From positions 1 through 64,000 of the IMG/VR virus record IMGVR_UViG_3300020182_000008: DNA of 64,000 bases. One strand, 5' to 3'. The notes beneath the pieces were generated by a model, which was not told the DNA's origin, did no database searches, and saw nothing but the letters and a program-made list of their open reading frames with translations. Numbering within the stretch: position 1 is the stretch's first letter; each line of letters begins with the position of its first letter. This stretch comes from a virus. This document shows, one piece after another, positions 7,047 to 15,466 of the stretch. Made by a program: the position numbers and the translations under genes.

Positions 7047-8686
7047 TGAAAGTATTAGGATTAAATTTTAGTCATAATGCTTCTGCTTGTTTAGTAGAAG
7101 ATGGAAAGGTTTTATGGTTTTTAGAAGCTGAAAGATTTAATGGGATTAAACATAGTTCTATGACACAAGATTTTCTTATGTATGCTAAAGATCTAACCCC
7201 TTCACTAGATAAAATAGTAGTAACTGGAATTACCCAAGATAGTAATTATTCTCATACTAGCAGTTGGACAGATAGCCTTAAAGATATAACAACAAAATTG
7301 AATGAACTATTCCCAAAAATTGAAGTTTTAGATTATTTTACCCCTCACCATCTAACTCATGCTCTTAATGCTTTTTATGATTCAGGGTTTGGAAGTGCTC
7401 TAGGAATAGTAATTGATGGAAATGGGAGTTTATCTTTTCATGAAGATAATCCTAAATATCCTATATTAGAAACAGAAAGTATATTTGATCTTCACCAAAA
7501 CATAAAACCTAGAACTATTTACAAATCTTATTATTCAGAAACGGATTATGAAAATCTAGATAGTAATATTAGTCCTAAATTAACTTTAGGTTTACTTTGG
7601 CAATCTATAAGTTACCATTTTGGATGGAATTGGACAGATGCTGGTAAAGTAATGGGATTAGCTTCTTATGGCAAACCAGATTCTACAATTCCTAATATTT
7701 TTATAAATGGGAGAGTTAACCCTAAAATAGCCTCAGTAAAGCCTGTAAAGAATATACTTGATGTAATAAATATACCTTTAAGTAAAGATCCTCAAAAATG
7801 GCATCATGACCCTTCTCAAATTACTGATTTAGAAAAAAACTTAGCTTATAAAATCCAAAAAGAAAGCCAAGAATTAGTAGGTGACTTAATAGAAAAACAC
7901 TTAAAATTAAATCCAAGAGATAAGGTCGTATGCTCTGGTGGTTATTTTTTAAACTGTGTTTCTAATTATTATTTAGTAAAAAGATTTCCTAAAATTAATT
8001 TTTATTTTGATCCCATGTCTAGTGATGCTGGAACTAGTTTAGGAGGGGCAAAACATGAAACTATAAAACAAAAACATTCTATATCTCCTAAAAAATTAAA
8101 AAATGTATATTTAGGGCCTTTACGCAAAGCTCCCCCTTTTATAAGTAAAAATCTAAGAAGAAAATATAACATAGGAGAACTCATAACTAAACCACTATTC
8201 CCAGATGTACCGTTTGTTAATGAAGTTGAGGAATTCAATGCTTTAATGAATAAACCTAATAATTATGAACCTACAATCCCAGAAAAGAAAGAATGGCAAT
8301 TCGTCTACGATTTTATCCTCGAAGAGCTCGAAGAATATAGAGAGGCTTGCGAACGGGGAGATATTGTGGAAGTTTTGGACGCTCTGTGCGATATTACTTA
8401 CGTTTCCTTGGGGAACGGTGTTATGTTACACGGCCTTAAGGATAAGATATGGCCAGCATATCTCGAGGTACAAGCCTCTAATATGTCAAAAGCTTGCACA
8501 TCTGAAGAAGAAGCCATGGAGACAGTCAGCAAACGAAGTAAGGAGCAAGGTGAGGCCTGTCATTTTGAAAAAATCGAGGAGGGACGGTTTATTGTCTATC
8601 GAACAAGAGATAAGAAGGTCATGAAATCTATTAATTACTTTAGACCTAATTTAAAACAATTTTTTAGTAAGGACGAGTTAAAGTAA
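7046..8686 (+). CDS. Carbamoyltransferase N domain fused to MazG-like pyrophosphohydrolase
   Basis: Residues 1-370 are the Kae1-like N domain of NodU-type carbamoyltransferases: LGLNFSHNASACLV, the metal motif HHLTHALNAFYDSGFG, and CSGGYFLNCVSN then FDPMSSDAGTSLGGA. It ends near VYLGPLRK, where the C-terminal domain would normally start. Instead, residues 382-546 form a MazG/all-alpha NTP pyrophosphohydrolase: FVNEVEEFNALMNKP, the acidic EELEEYREACERGDIVEVLDALCD split over helices, and a C-terminal tail. The missing C domain is the upstream gene. Base composition jumps in the MazG part: 56 of 120 bases are G or C at 8341-8460, against 17 of 60 at 7681-7740 (hand counts). This points to a recent in-frame acquisition. 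Confidence 0.8.
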   Translation: MKVLGLNFSHNASACLVEDGKVLWFLEAERFNGIKHSSMTQDFLMYAKDLTPSLDKIVVTGITQDSNYSHTSSWTDSLKDITTKLNELFPKIEVLDYFTPHHLTHALNAFYDSGFGSALGIVIDGNGSLSFHEDNPKYPILETESIFDLHQNIKPRTIYKSYYSETDYENLDSNISPKLTLGLLWQSISYHFGWNWTDAGKVMGLASYGKPDSTIPNIFINGRVNPKIASVKPVKNILDVINIPLSKDPQKWHHDPSQITDLEKNLAYKIQKESQELVGDLIEKHLKLNPRDKVVCSGGYFLNCVSNYYLVKRFPKINFYFDPMSSDAGTSLGGAKHETIKQKHSISPKKLKNVYLGPLRKAPPFISKNLRRKYNIGELITKPLFPDVPFVNEVEEFNALMNKPNNYEPTIPEKKEWQFVYDFILEELEEYREACERGDIVEVLDALCDITYVSLGNGVMLHGLKDKIWPAYLEVQASNMSKACTSEEEAMETVSKRSKEQGEACHFEKIEEGRFIVYRTRDKKVMKSINYFRPNLKQFFSKDELK

Positions 8687-8700
8687 CAATATTTATTATT
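8687..8700 (+). promoter_or_regulatory. ATATTTAT box and small inverted repeat at the 8701 start
   Basis: CAATATTTATTATT fills the whole 14-base gap before the GTG start. It holds the recurrent ATATTTAT core and a 5-bp inverted repeat (CAATA at 8687-8691, TATTG at 8697-8701) that includes the G of the start codon. It could be a promoter for a nearly leaderless message or a translational hairpin; neither is proven. Confidence 0.3.
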
Positions 8701-9984
8701 GTGAAAAATTTCTTAAATTCAATTCGTAAGGGATCATTTCCCTTTATAATAGCATTCTCTGCTCTATCAGTTAGCGCTTCGGCCGCCTTCTATAGTGTAA
8801 GCGGCTTGAGCAAACTATTTGCTGGTGCAGCATTTGAAGTAATTATTATGGCTGGCTCACTTGAGGTAGCAAAATTAGTAATTGCTTCATTATTGTATCA
8901 ATATTGGGGTACAATTAATAAAATACTTAGAGTTTATTTATCTGTAGCTACAATAATATTAGTGTTAATTACCAGTATGGGTATTTATGGGTTTTTAAGT
9001 GCAGCTTATCAGGATACTTATAGACAATTAACGGTTAAGGAAAACCAAATATCATTTTTAGACCAGAAGAAAGAATTTTATGAGAAGGATGTGGCAAGAT
9101 ATGATCAGGAACTTGAAAGAATCTCTAATAACATTAGTACTTTATCTAATGCGAAAGCAACCTCGATTCAAGTACGAGACACGACATCATCTACAGGCCT
9201 TCGATCAACAGTATCGACTGCCGAGCTTAGATTATCTCAAAAACGTATTGAAGTTGAAGAAGAAAACCGTAAAGAAGTTCAAGCTAAACGAGAGGTGGCA
9301 GCCGATTCCCTACAAAAATATCAACTCGAAATCTTAGATTTAGAAAATAATGCTGAAGTAGCAGGTGAATTAGGCCCCTTACAATATCTTTCAGGTTTAA
9401 CTGGCATTGGTATGGATAAAATTATTAATTACTTATTATTAGTAATTATATTTGTATTTGATCCTTTAGCTATTTCATTAGTTGTAGCAGCTAACTTTGC
9501 ATTTGCTAATGCTTTTCCTAAACGAGAAGAAGAAACACCTATACCTGATGTATTTGAAGATGAAGAATTTGAAGATTGGGATGAAGAAGTAACTGAAGAA
9601 GAAATTATAAAAGAACTTGAAGTTAACGAACCAGAAGTAGTTAAGGGTGATCCCGATTTTTTATCTAAATTAGATGAGATTGAAGCCCGAATGATAAATG
9701 ATAATACCCTAGAAAAACAATCTGAAAGGATAGAACAATTAGAAAATGAAATAGATTTAGCCCACGAAGAAATAAATGAATTAGATCGTGCTGCTATTAA
9801 AATGATTGATGGTATTAAACATATAGATGATTATTTAAAACACCATGGTGCCTATTATGATAAAAATGGGATAAAATGGGATGAAGTAAAATTAGGTTTT
9901 GCAGAAGAAAGTGATTATATTGAGAAGCGCAAACAAAGATCAAAACCCAAAGGTAGAGATAAAGACAATATAATAACTTACTAA
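8701..9984 (+). CDS. Multi-spanning membrane protein with coiled coils
   Basis: This 427-residue protein starts with GTG. Hydrophobic spans lie at about residues 13-33, 38-66, 78-103 and 235-268. Between spans 3 and 4 there is a long charged coiled-coil segment (about 108-220), and after span 4 an acidic tail (EEEFEDWDEE-like) and a second coiled coil. Similar membrane proteins with long periplasmic or cytoplasmic coils occur in marine T4-like phages, without known role. Possible roles are membrane remodelling or superinfection control. It precedes the polymerase operon. Confidence 0.65.
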   Translation: MKNFLNSIRKGSFPFIIAFSALSVSASAAFYSVSGLSKLFAGAAFEVIIMAGSLEVAKLVIASLLYQYWGTINKILRVYLSVATIILVLITSMGIYGFLSAAYQDTYRQLTVKENQISFLDQKKEFYEKDVARYDQELERISNNISTLSNAKATSIQVRDTTSSTGLRSTVSTAELRLSQKRIEVEEENRKEVQAKREVAADSLQKYQLEILDLENNAEVAGELGPLQYLSGLTGIGMDKIINYLLLVIIFVFDPLAISLVVAANFAFANAFPKREEETPIPDVFEDEEFEDWDEEVTEEEIIKELEVNEPEVVKGDPDFLSKLDEIEARMINDNTLEKQSERIEQLENEIDLAHEEINELDRAAIKMIDGIKHIDDYLKHHGAYYDKNGIKWDEVKLGFAEESDYIEKRKQRSKPKGRDKDNIITY

Positions 9985-9987
9985 CTA

Positions 9988-10596
9988 ATGTTACAAATTT
10001 CGGAACCTTATAACCAACCTACAGAAGTTATAGAACATAAAAATTTTCTTTCTTTAGAAGAAATAAGTAAATTATCTACAGATTTAAAAAATATTCCTTA
10101 TGAACCTGCTACAACACATGGTCTTCAAAAGTTAGAAGTAAGAAAAAGTAAAATTAAATGGTTAGGGTTTAATAAAGAATTTCAATGGTTATATTATAAA
10201 GTTATTGATCAAATTCAATTATATAATTCTTATTATTGGAATTTTAAATTAGAAGAATTAAAAGAACCCTTTCAATACACTGAATACAATTCAACATACC
10301 AGGGTAAATATGATTGGCATCTAGATTTAGGAAAAGATAAAACTTCATTTAGAAAAATTTCACTAACTATTCAGCTTTCATCCCCTAAAGAATATGAAGG
10401 GGGTATACTACAGGTGTACGATAGGGGATTAGGTAAAGGAGAATATAAGGATGCTGAGTTCCCTGTTTTTGATATTTCTAAGGGATTAGGAAATGCCGTA
10501 TTTTTTCCATCTTTCTTTCCACATAGAGTCACTCCTGTAACAAAAGGAATTAGAAGATCTTTAGTATTATGGGTTGGAGGTTGCCCTTTTAGATAA
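9988..10596 (+). CDS. 2OG-Fe(II) oxygenase, PKHD/P4H type
   Basis: This 202-residue dioxygenase has YNSTYQGKYDWHLDLGKD (iron ligands in HLD), then KISLTIQLSSPKEYEGGILQVYD, AVFFPSFFPHRVTPVTKGIRRSLVLWVGG with the distal His and 2OG-binding Arg. The motif order and length fit PKHD-type hydroxylases. It sits 3 bases after the membrane protein and 16 bases before the polymerase N gene. The substrate is unknown. Confidence 0.8.
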   Translation: MLQISEPYNQPTEVIEHKNFLSLEEISKLSTDLKNIPYEPATTHGLQKLEVRKSKIKWLGFNKEFQWLYYKVIDQIQLYNSYYWNFKLEELKEPFQYTEYNSTYQGKYDWHLDLGKDKTSFRKISLTIQLSSPKEYEGGILQVYDRGLGKGEYKDAEFPVFDISKGLGNAVFFPSFFPHRVTPVTKGIRRSLVLWVGGCPFR

Positions 10597-10612
10597 TATA
10601 TTAATATAGGTT

Positions 10613-12373
10613 ATGTATAAAAAAGTTTTTGCAAAAGGTAAAGGAAATAACAAACATACAATTCATCTTTGGACAGATGAAGGTTATGAAGAATTAGAAT
10701 GGGATAATTATTCTTATAAAGAATGCCGCCCTGAAGATGCAGAGTTTAAAGGTTTAAAAGGAGAACCTTTACGCCGTACTCATGATTGGGATAAAAACAC
10801 CTCTAATCTTCATTTTGGTGACATCTCAGCTCATCAAAAATATCTTATAGAACGTTATGGTATAAATGATGAACCCTCTAAAACTTGTAGAGAGGTTTTC
10901 TTTGATATTGAGTGTGAAATGGGAGGAGCACTTACAGAAGAATATATTTCAAATGCCCCTAAACCTGTAACTTCAATTGCTTGGTACGATAAACAATTAG
11001 ACCAATGGGCGATTGTTATTTTAGATAAAAAAGGACAATTAAAACGTACTAAAGCAAAAAATAAAGAAATTATACCCTTTAGACACGAAGCAGATTTATT
11101 AGATTGTTTTCTATCCAGAATGGAAGAGATACAACCAGATATGCTTGTAGGGTATAATAGTGATTATTTTGATATCCCTTATCTATATTATAGAATATCT
11201 ATTGTGTTAGGTGATAGACACGCTAAACGTTTATCTCCAATTGGTATTATTAAACATAAAAAAAATAATCAATATTGGTATACTAAAGATATGTACGTTG
11301 ATATTGCTGGTGTTGAATCAATGGACTATATGCGCTTACATAAAAAGTATAGTTGGGAAGATGAACCAAGTTGGAAACTCGATGCTATCGGCGAAAAATA
11401 CGTAGGTATCAACAAAATTGAATATGAGGGTACATTAGATGATTTATTTGAAACCGATATCCAAAAGTTTATACAATATAACTTTGTTGACGTTGAAATA
11501 TTAGTTGAATTAGATAAAAAACTACAATATCTAGCATTAACAAGAAACCTAGCTCATAAGGGTAAAGTTAGATATAGTGAAGTATATGCCTCATCTAAAA
11601 TTCACGATGGTGCTATTTCAGCTTATTTACTATCACAAAATATAATCCCCCCAGGACGACCTCATGGAGAAAAGAAACTAAATTATGCTGGTGGTTATTT
11701 GTTTTGCCCTAAAGCCGGCTTATATAAGTACATGTTTGATGAAGATTTAACATCACTATACCCTTCAATTATTATGTCTCTTAATATTGGAAGAGAAACA
11801 ATTGTAGGTAAAATTGTTCCTGATACTTTACCTGAAAATTTAGAAGAATATGGGCCCTATGGAGGCAAACCAGATCGCAATAATTATTTAGGTTTAAATG
11901 ATTTAAAAGAAATGGAACCTCATGAATCCCTTATAGTAATGGATCCTAATAGGAAAGGTAATCCTAGAGCTACTGTACCTGTTGGGCAACTTATTAATAT
12001 GATAGAAAAAAATAACTATGCTTTAGCAGCAAATGGTACATTTTTTAGAACAGATAAAGAATCGGTATTGTCAACCATTTTAAGTAAATGGTTTGATGAA
12101 AGAAAAATGTATAAAGATGAAATGAAAAAATCATATAAAGCAGGAGATACTGAAAAAGGTGAATATTATCACTTAATGCAGTATACAATGAAAATTTTAC
12201 TTAACTCATTATATGGAGCTACAGCATTAAATTCATTTAGATACGGAATGCCTTTATCAATATTATCAGAAGCAATTACATTATCAGGATGGCGGATTAT
12301 ACAAGAATCAGCATTAGTTGCTAATCGCCATATGAATAAAATTTTAAGGAACGAAATAAAATTAGAAATATGA
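10613..12373 (+). CDS. Family B DNA polymerase, N part (exonuclease, palm motifs A and B), gp43-like
   Basis: These 586 residues carry the proofreading exonuclease motifs FFDIECE (D98, E100), LVGYNSDYFDIPYL and YNFVDVEILVE, then polymerase motif A DLTSLYPSI (about residue 377) and motif B KILLNSLYGA (about 526). The chain stops shortly after motif B, before catalytic motif C. The rest (motif C, thumb) is encoded at 15466-16389. Together they total 893 residues, very close to T4 gp43 (898). So replication needs two chains assembled in trans, unless the RNA is joined. Splits of gene 43 are known in a few T4-like phages. The stop codon overlaps the next start. Confidence 0.9.
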   Translation: MYKKVFAKGKGNNKHTIHLWTDEGYEELEWDNYSYKECRPEDAEFKGLKGEPLRRTHDWDKNTSNLHFGDISAHQKYLIERYGINDEPSKTCREVFFDIECEMGGALTEEYISNAPKPVTSIAWYDKQLDQWAIVILDKKGQLKRTKAKNKEIIPFRHEADLLDCFLSRMEEIQPDMLVGYNSDYFDIPYLYYRISIVLGDRHAKRLSPIGIIKHKKNNQYWYTKDMYVDIAGVESMDYMRLHKKYSWEDEPSWKLDAIGEKYVGINKIEYEGTLDDLFETDIQKFIQYNFVDVEILVELDKKLQYLALTRNLAHKGKVRYSEVYASSKIHDGAISAYLLSQNIIPPGRPHGEKKLNYAGGYLFCPKAGLYKYMFDEDLTSLYPSIIMSLNIGRETIVGKIVPDTLPENLEEYGPYGGKPDRNNYLGLNDLKEMEPHESLIVMDPNRKGNPRATVPVGQLINMIEKNNYALAANGTFFRTDKESVLSTILSKWFDERKMYKDEMKKSYKAGDTEKGEYYHLMQYTMKILLNSLYGATALNSFRYGMPLSILSEAITLSGWRIIQESALVANRHMNKILRNEIKLEI

Positions 12374-12954
12374 AAAGAGAAATCCATAATATTTTTAAAG
12401 AAAACCGTCCAACTCCTTTTAAATATCCTCCTATATTAGAAGTATACGATGATTTTATCCCTTCTCTTATAATGGATAAATTAGAAAATTTAATCTATCA
12501 AACTCCTTTTTTTTATCAAAAAAATATAACCCATAATTTATCTTCTTCTTCAAATAAAGATATTACCTTCTCAAAAAGATTATTTGATGACTTAGATCAA
12601 TATGTTTCTTCTTCTTTATTTTCTTTTTTAGAACCCTTATATTTTTTCCTAATACAGAAAAATATAGTTATTAATACTATATCTCAAGCTAGGGTATTTT
12701 TACAACCTCCTTCTTTAAATCCTGAAATTTTAGACATCCATATAGATCAATTTAATCCACATATGGTTTTTCTTTATTATATAAATGATTCTGAAGGTGA
12801 TACTTATTTTTATAACCATGAGGGAGAAGTAATTAAACAAGTTTCTCCTAAAAAAGGTAGATTTATGTGGTTTGATGGTAGTTATTATCATTGTGGAAGT
12901 AAACCTGAATCAAACACAAGAGCTATTCTAAATATAAATCTTACAATTAAATAA
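12370..12954 (+). CDS. 2OG-Fe(II) oxygenase (paralogue of genes at 18161 and 41398)
   Basis: This 194-residue protein has RVFLQPPSLNPEILDIHIDQF (HID iron ligands), VFLYYINDSEGDTYFY, KGRFMWFDGSYYHCG with the distal His, and RAILNINLTI with the 2OG Arg. Line-by-line it parallels the product at 18161 (DIHVDMPF, VFLYYVNDSDGDTVFF, PKKGRGVFFNG). It is the first gene of the cassette that separates the two polymerase parts and overlaps the polymerase N stop by 4 bases. The substrate is unknown. Confidence 0.8.
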   Translation: MKREIHNIFKENRPTPFKYPPILEVYDDFIPSLIMDKLENLIYQTPFFYQKNITHNLSSSSNKDITFSKRLFDDLDQYVSSSLFSFLEPLYFFLIQKNIVINTISQARVFLQPPSLNPEILDIHIDQFNPHMVFLYYINDSEGDTYFYNHEGEVIKQVSPKKGRFMWFDGSYYHCGSKPESNTRAILNINLTIK

Positions 12955-12957
12955 AAT

Positions 12958-13305
12958 ATGAAATACGAAGTAGAAAGTAGACCTTGGGGAATGTACGAAG
13001 TTTTGTTAGATTCACCTGAATGTAAAGTTAAACGCATTACAGTAGCACCTGGTCAAAAATTATCATATCAATACCATCTAAAACGCTCAGAAAATTGGAC
13101 AACAGTAAAAGGCCATCTTACTATTATTTTAGAAGATAATAAAATATTTAGATCCCCAGGAGAATCTGTAAGAATATTGCAAGGTGAAAAACATAGAGCT
13201 TGGAATGAAACCGACGAAATAGTACAATTTATAGAAGTCCAAACTGGAACTTATTTTGGTGAAGACGATATAATAAGAATTGAAGATGAATATAATCGAG
13301 AATAA
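12958..13305 (+). CDS. Mannose-6-phosphate isomerase, type II cupin domain
   Basis: This 115-residue cupin matches the isomerase domain normally fused to GDP-mannose pyrophosphorylase (ManC/AlgA type). Seen: SRPWGMYEVLLDS, KRITVAPGQKLSYQYHLKRSENW, GEKHRAWNE, and the ending FIEVQTGTYFGEDDIIRIED. It interconverts fructose-6-phosphate and mannose-6-phosphate with a bound metal. Phosphomannomutase (16386), Gmd (32681) and Fcl (31792) are also present, so it probably starts the phage GDP-mannose/GDP-fucose route. It lies inside the polymerase-splitting cassette. Its end overlaps the halogenase gene by 26 bases. Confidence 0.82.
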   Translation: MKYEVESRPWGMYEVLLDSPECKVKRITVAPGQKLSYQYHLKRSENWTTVKGHLTIILEDNKIFRSPGESVRILQGEKHRAWNETDEIVQFIEVQTGTYFGEDDIIRIEDEYNRE

Positions 13306-14494
13306 GAAAAAAATTGCAATAATTGGAAGAGGTACCGCTGGTAGTTTAGCTTCTTCTTTATTTAATTTTTATAATACTAAAAATAATTATGAAATTGATT
13401 GGTATTTTGATCCAAATATTAATCCTTTATCTGTAGGAGAAGGTTCTACTTTAACTTTTCCAATTAATATAGGTCCACAATTAGATATAGGATATACAGA
13501 AGCTCGTAAATTAGATTGTACTAATAAAGTAGGTATTAAAAAAATAGGATGGAATGGAGTTGGAGATTATTTACATGAATTTCCTTTAGGACAGTCTGGT
13601 TTTCATTTTAATGCTACTAGTTTTCAAAATTATGTCTTAAATAAAATATCTTCCCAAGTTAATATTAAAAAAACTAATATAACTGACCCATCAAATATTG
13701 ATGCTACCCATATTATAAGTTGTACAGGAAAACCTAAAATTTACAATGAATTTTCTCCTGCCCAATACATCCCAGTAAATGCTGCCTTTGTAACCCAGTG
13801 TTATTGGGAAAAACCTGAGTTTGATTATACTTTATGTATAGCTAGACCTTATGGGTGGGTATTTGGGGTACCTTTACAAAATAGATGTTCTATTGGGTAC
13901 ATATATAATGAAAACATAAATTCTTTAGAAGAAGTAAAAAAAGATGTAGAAGAAGTATTTACCCAATTTAATTTAACTCCAAGCTCTGAAACTAATTCTT
14001 TAACTTTTAAAAATTATTACAGAAAAATAAATTATACTGAAAGAGTGTCTTATAATGGTATAGCTTCTTTCTTTCTAGAACCTTTAGAAGCTACTTCTAC
14101 CCATATGGCTATTGATGTAAATGAATCTGTTTTTAGGTATCTTTTTAGAGAGGATAAACCTTTACTCTCTAATATGAATGCCCGATATCTAAGACAACAA
14201 ATTGAAACTGAAAGGATGATTATGCTTCATTACCTTGCAGGTAGTCCTTATAAAACTACCTTTTGGGATTATGCTCAATCCCAAGGAGAAAAATGCATTA
14301 TTGAAACATCTGATGATAGTTTTAAAAAAATGATTTCTCATTCTCTTTTATATTTAAAAGAAAATAGAACTGTTTGGTGGGGTGAACACATACACAATAA
14401 TATAGAATTAGGACAATGGGGAATGAGTAGCCATAATCAAAACTTAAAAGGGTTAAACTTATACCCTAAACTAAAAAAATTGTTAAATTTATGA
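13280..14494 (+). CDS. Flavin-dependent (tryptophan-halogenase family) halogenase
   Basis: This 404-residue flavoprotein has the FAD motif GRGTAG (residues 16-21), the GEGSTLTFP block, HFNATSFQNYVLNKI, and RPYGWVFGVPL, which stands where the family has its WxWxIP signature. FFLEPLEATSTHMAID follows in the usual place. Family members oxidise halide on a reduced flavin to halogenate substrates; a marine cyanophage member with iodinating activity is known. It is in the cassette between the polymerase parts. No flavin reductase was seen nearby. A second ATG at 13286 is an equally good start. The substrate is unknown. Confidence 0.75.
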   Translation: MKMNIIENKKKIAIIGRGTAGSLASSLFNFYNTKNNYEIDWYFDPNINPLSVGEGSTLTFPINIGPQLDIGYTEARKLDCTNKVGIKKIGWNGVGDYLHEFPLGQSGFHFNATSFQNYVLNKISSQVNIKKTNITDPSNIDATHIISCTGKPKIYNEFSPAQYIPVNAAFVTQCYWEKPEFDYTLCIARPYGWVFGVPLQNRCSIGYIYNENINSLEEVKKDVEEVFTQFNLTPSSETNSLTFKNYYRKINYTERVSYNGIASFFLEPLEATSTHMAIDVNESVFRYLFREDKPLLSNMNARYLRQQIETERMIMLHYLAGSPYKTTFWDYAQSQGEKCIIETSDDSFKKMISHSLLYLKENRTVWWGEHIHNNIELGQWGMSSHNQNLKGLNLYPKLKKLLNL

Positions 14495-15204
14495 TTTACA
14501 CTCCCGAATTATTAGTAAATTTTTATAGTACTTTTAATTACCCACCCCCTATAGATATAGATTGGACACTTTCAGGTGGTGGTGGTCCTTTAGGATATAA
14601 CATACACTATGCTTTAGAAATTGATTTTTTAATCAACTCATATAAATGTGATGCTATTATAGAAACAGGAACTAATGTAGGAGACAGTACAGAATATTTT
14701 GCAAAACAATATCCTAATATTACTATTATAACTTGTGAAATAGACTCTAAACATTTGGAGATAGCTTATAATAGATTAGAAAAATACCCTAATGTACATG
14801 TATTGCAAGGAAGTAGTGAAGAAATAGTTTTACAATTCCAAAATCAATTTACAACTCCATTTTATTTTTTAGATGCACATTTAAATGGAGATACCTATTG
14901 GCCCCTCCCAGATGAAATTAGAAATATTAGAAAAGGGATAATAAGTATTGATGATTTTGATATAAATGATTCATTTTATAAGTACGATACTTATGTAAAA
15001 TCAAATGGAGAACTTATAAAATGTAATTTACAATCTATCCCTAAAGAAAATATTTCTACCCCCATTTATTCAAACAATCCTTCAAAAAACCATTATCCTA
15101 TCCCAATAGTTCCTCCTATATACCAGGCTGGAAGAGGGTATTTTGGTATAGGGATAAAAGAAGATTATTTTAAATACAGTAAATTTTTTAAAAAGTTAAA
15201 TTAA
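14491..15204 (+). CDS. Class I SAM-dependent methyltransferase-like protein
   Basis: This 237-residue protein has the SAM-binding motif IIETGTNVGDSTEYFA (about residues 55-70), an acidic end of the second strand (ITCEIDSKHLEIAYNRL) and the YFLDAHLNGD motif with acidic residues. The same IETGT...DAH pattern is seen in the shorter protein at 34457. The motif fits FkbM/MT_24-like methyltransferases that act on sugars or peptides. It overlaps the halogenase stop by 4 bases. The substrate is unknown. Confidence 0.6.
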   Translation: MIYTPELLVNFYSTFNYPPPIDIDWTLSGGGGPLGYNIHYALEIDFLINSYKCDAIIETGTNVGDSTEYFAKQYPNITIITCEIDSKHLEIAYNRLEKYPNVHVLQGSSEEIVLQFQNQFTTPFYFLDAHLNGDTYWPLPDEIRNIRKGIISIDDFDINDSFYKYDTYVKSNGELIKCNLQSIPKENISTPIYSNNPSKNHYPIPIVPPIYQAGRGYFGIGIKEDYFKYSKFFKKLN

Positions 15205-15205
15205 T

Positions 15206-15466
15206 ATGGCATTATCAAAACAATCATTAAGAAAAGGCGTTCATGTAATAGTGGATGATAAACTCGCTACAAAAGAAGAACTTATAGAAATGAGTGAATC
15301 TTGGAGCGAAAAACGCGAAGTATTTTTTCGTAAAATGCTCCAACAGGGAGGTAAATTTAAATTTGATGGAACCCAGTTTGAAATTAAAATTAGAGAACGT
15401 ATATTGAATACACTCGGAGAGGTAGATGGAGGAATAGAAAAAATTCCCGGGGAAAGAACATTTTAA
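15206..15466 (+). CDS. Small conserved-looking protein upstream of polymerase C part
   Basis: This 86-residue basic protein (KGVHVIVDDKLATKEEL ... EKREVFFRKMLQQGGKF ... IPGERTF) has no motif I can name. Its stop overlaps the start of the polymerase C gene by one base, so the two are translated together. It could be an accessory for the split polymerase, or unrelated. G+C looks higher than in the adjacent methyltransferase gene, more like the replication genes, so it may belong with the polymerase rather than with the inserted cassette. Confidence 0.6.
   Translation: MALSKQSLRKGVHVIVDDKLATKEELIEMSESWSEKREVFFRKMLQQGGKFKFDGTQFEIKIRERILNTLGEVDGGIEKIPGERTF

Noticed and set aside
8265-8624. Alternative + frame of 119 codons over the MazG part
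   Set aside because: The MazG frame has clear family motifs; the other frame is a by-product of its higher G+C content.
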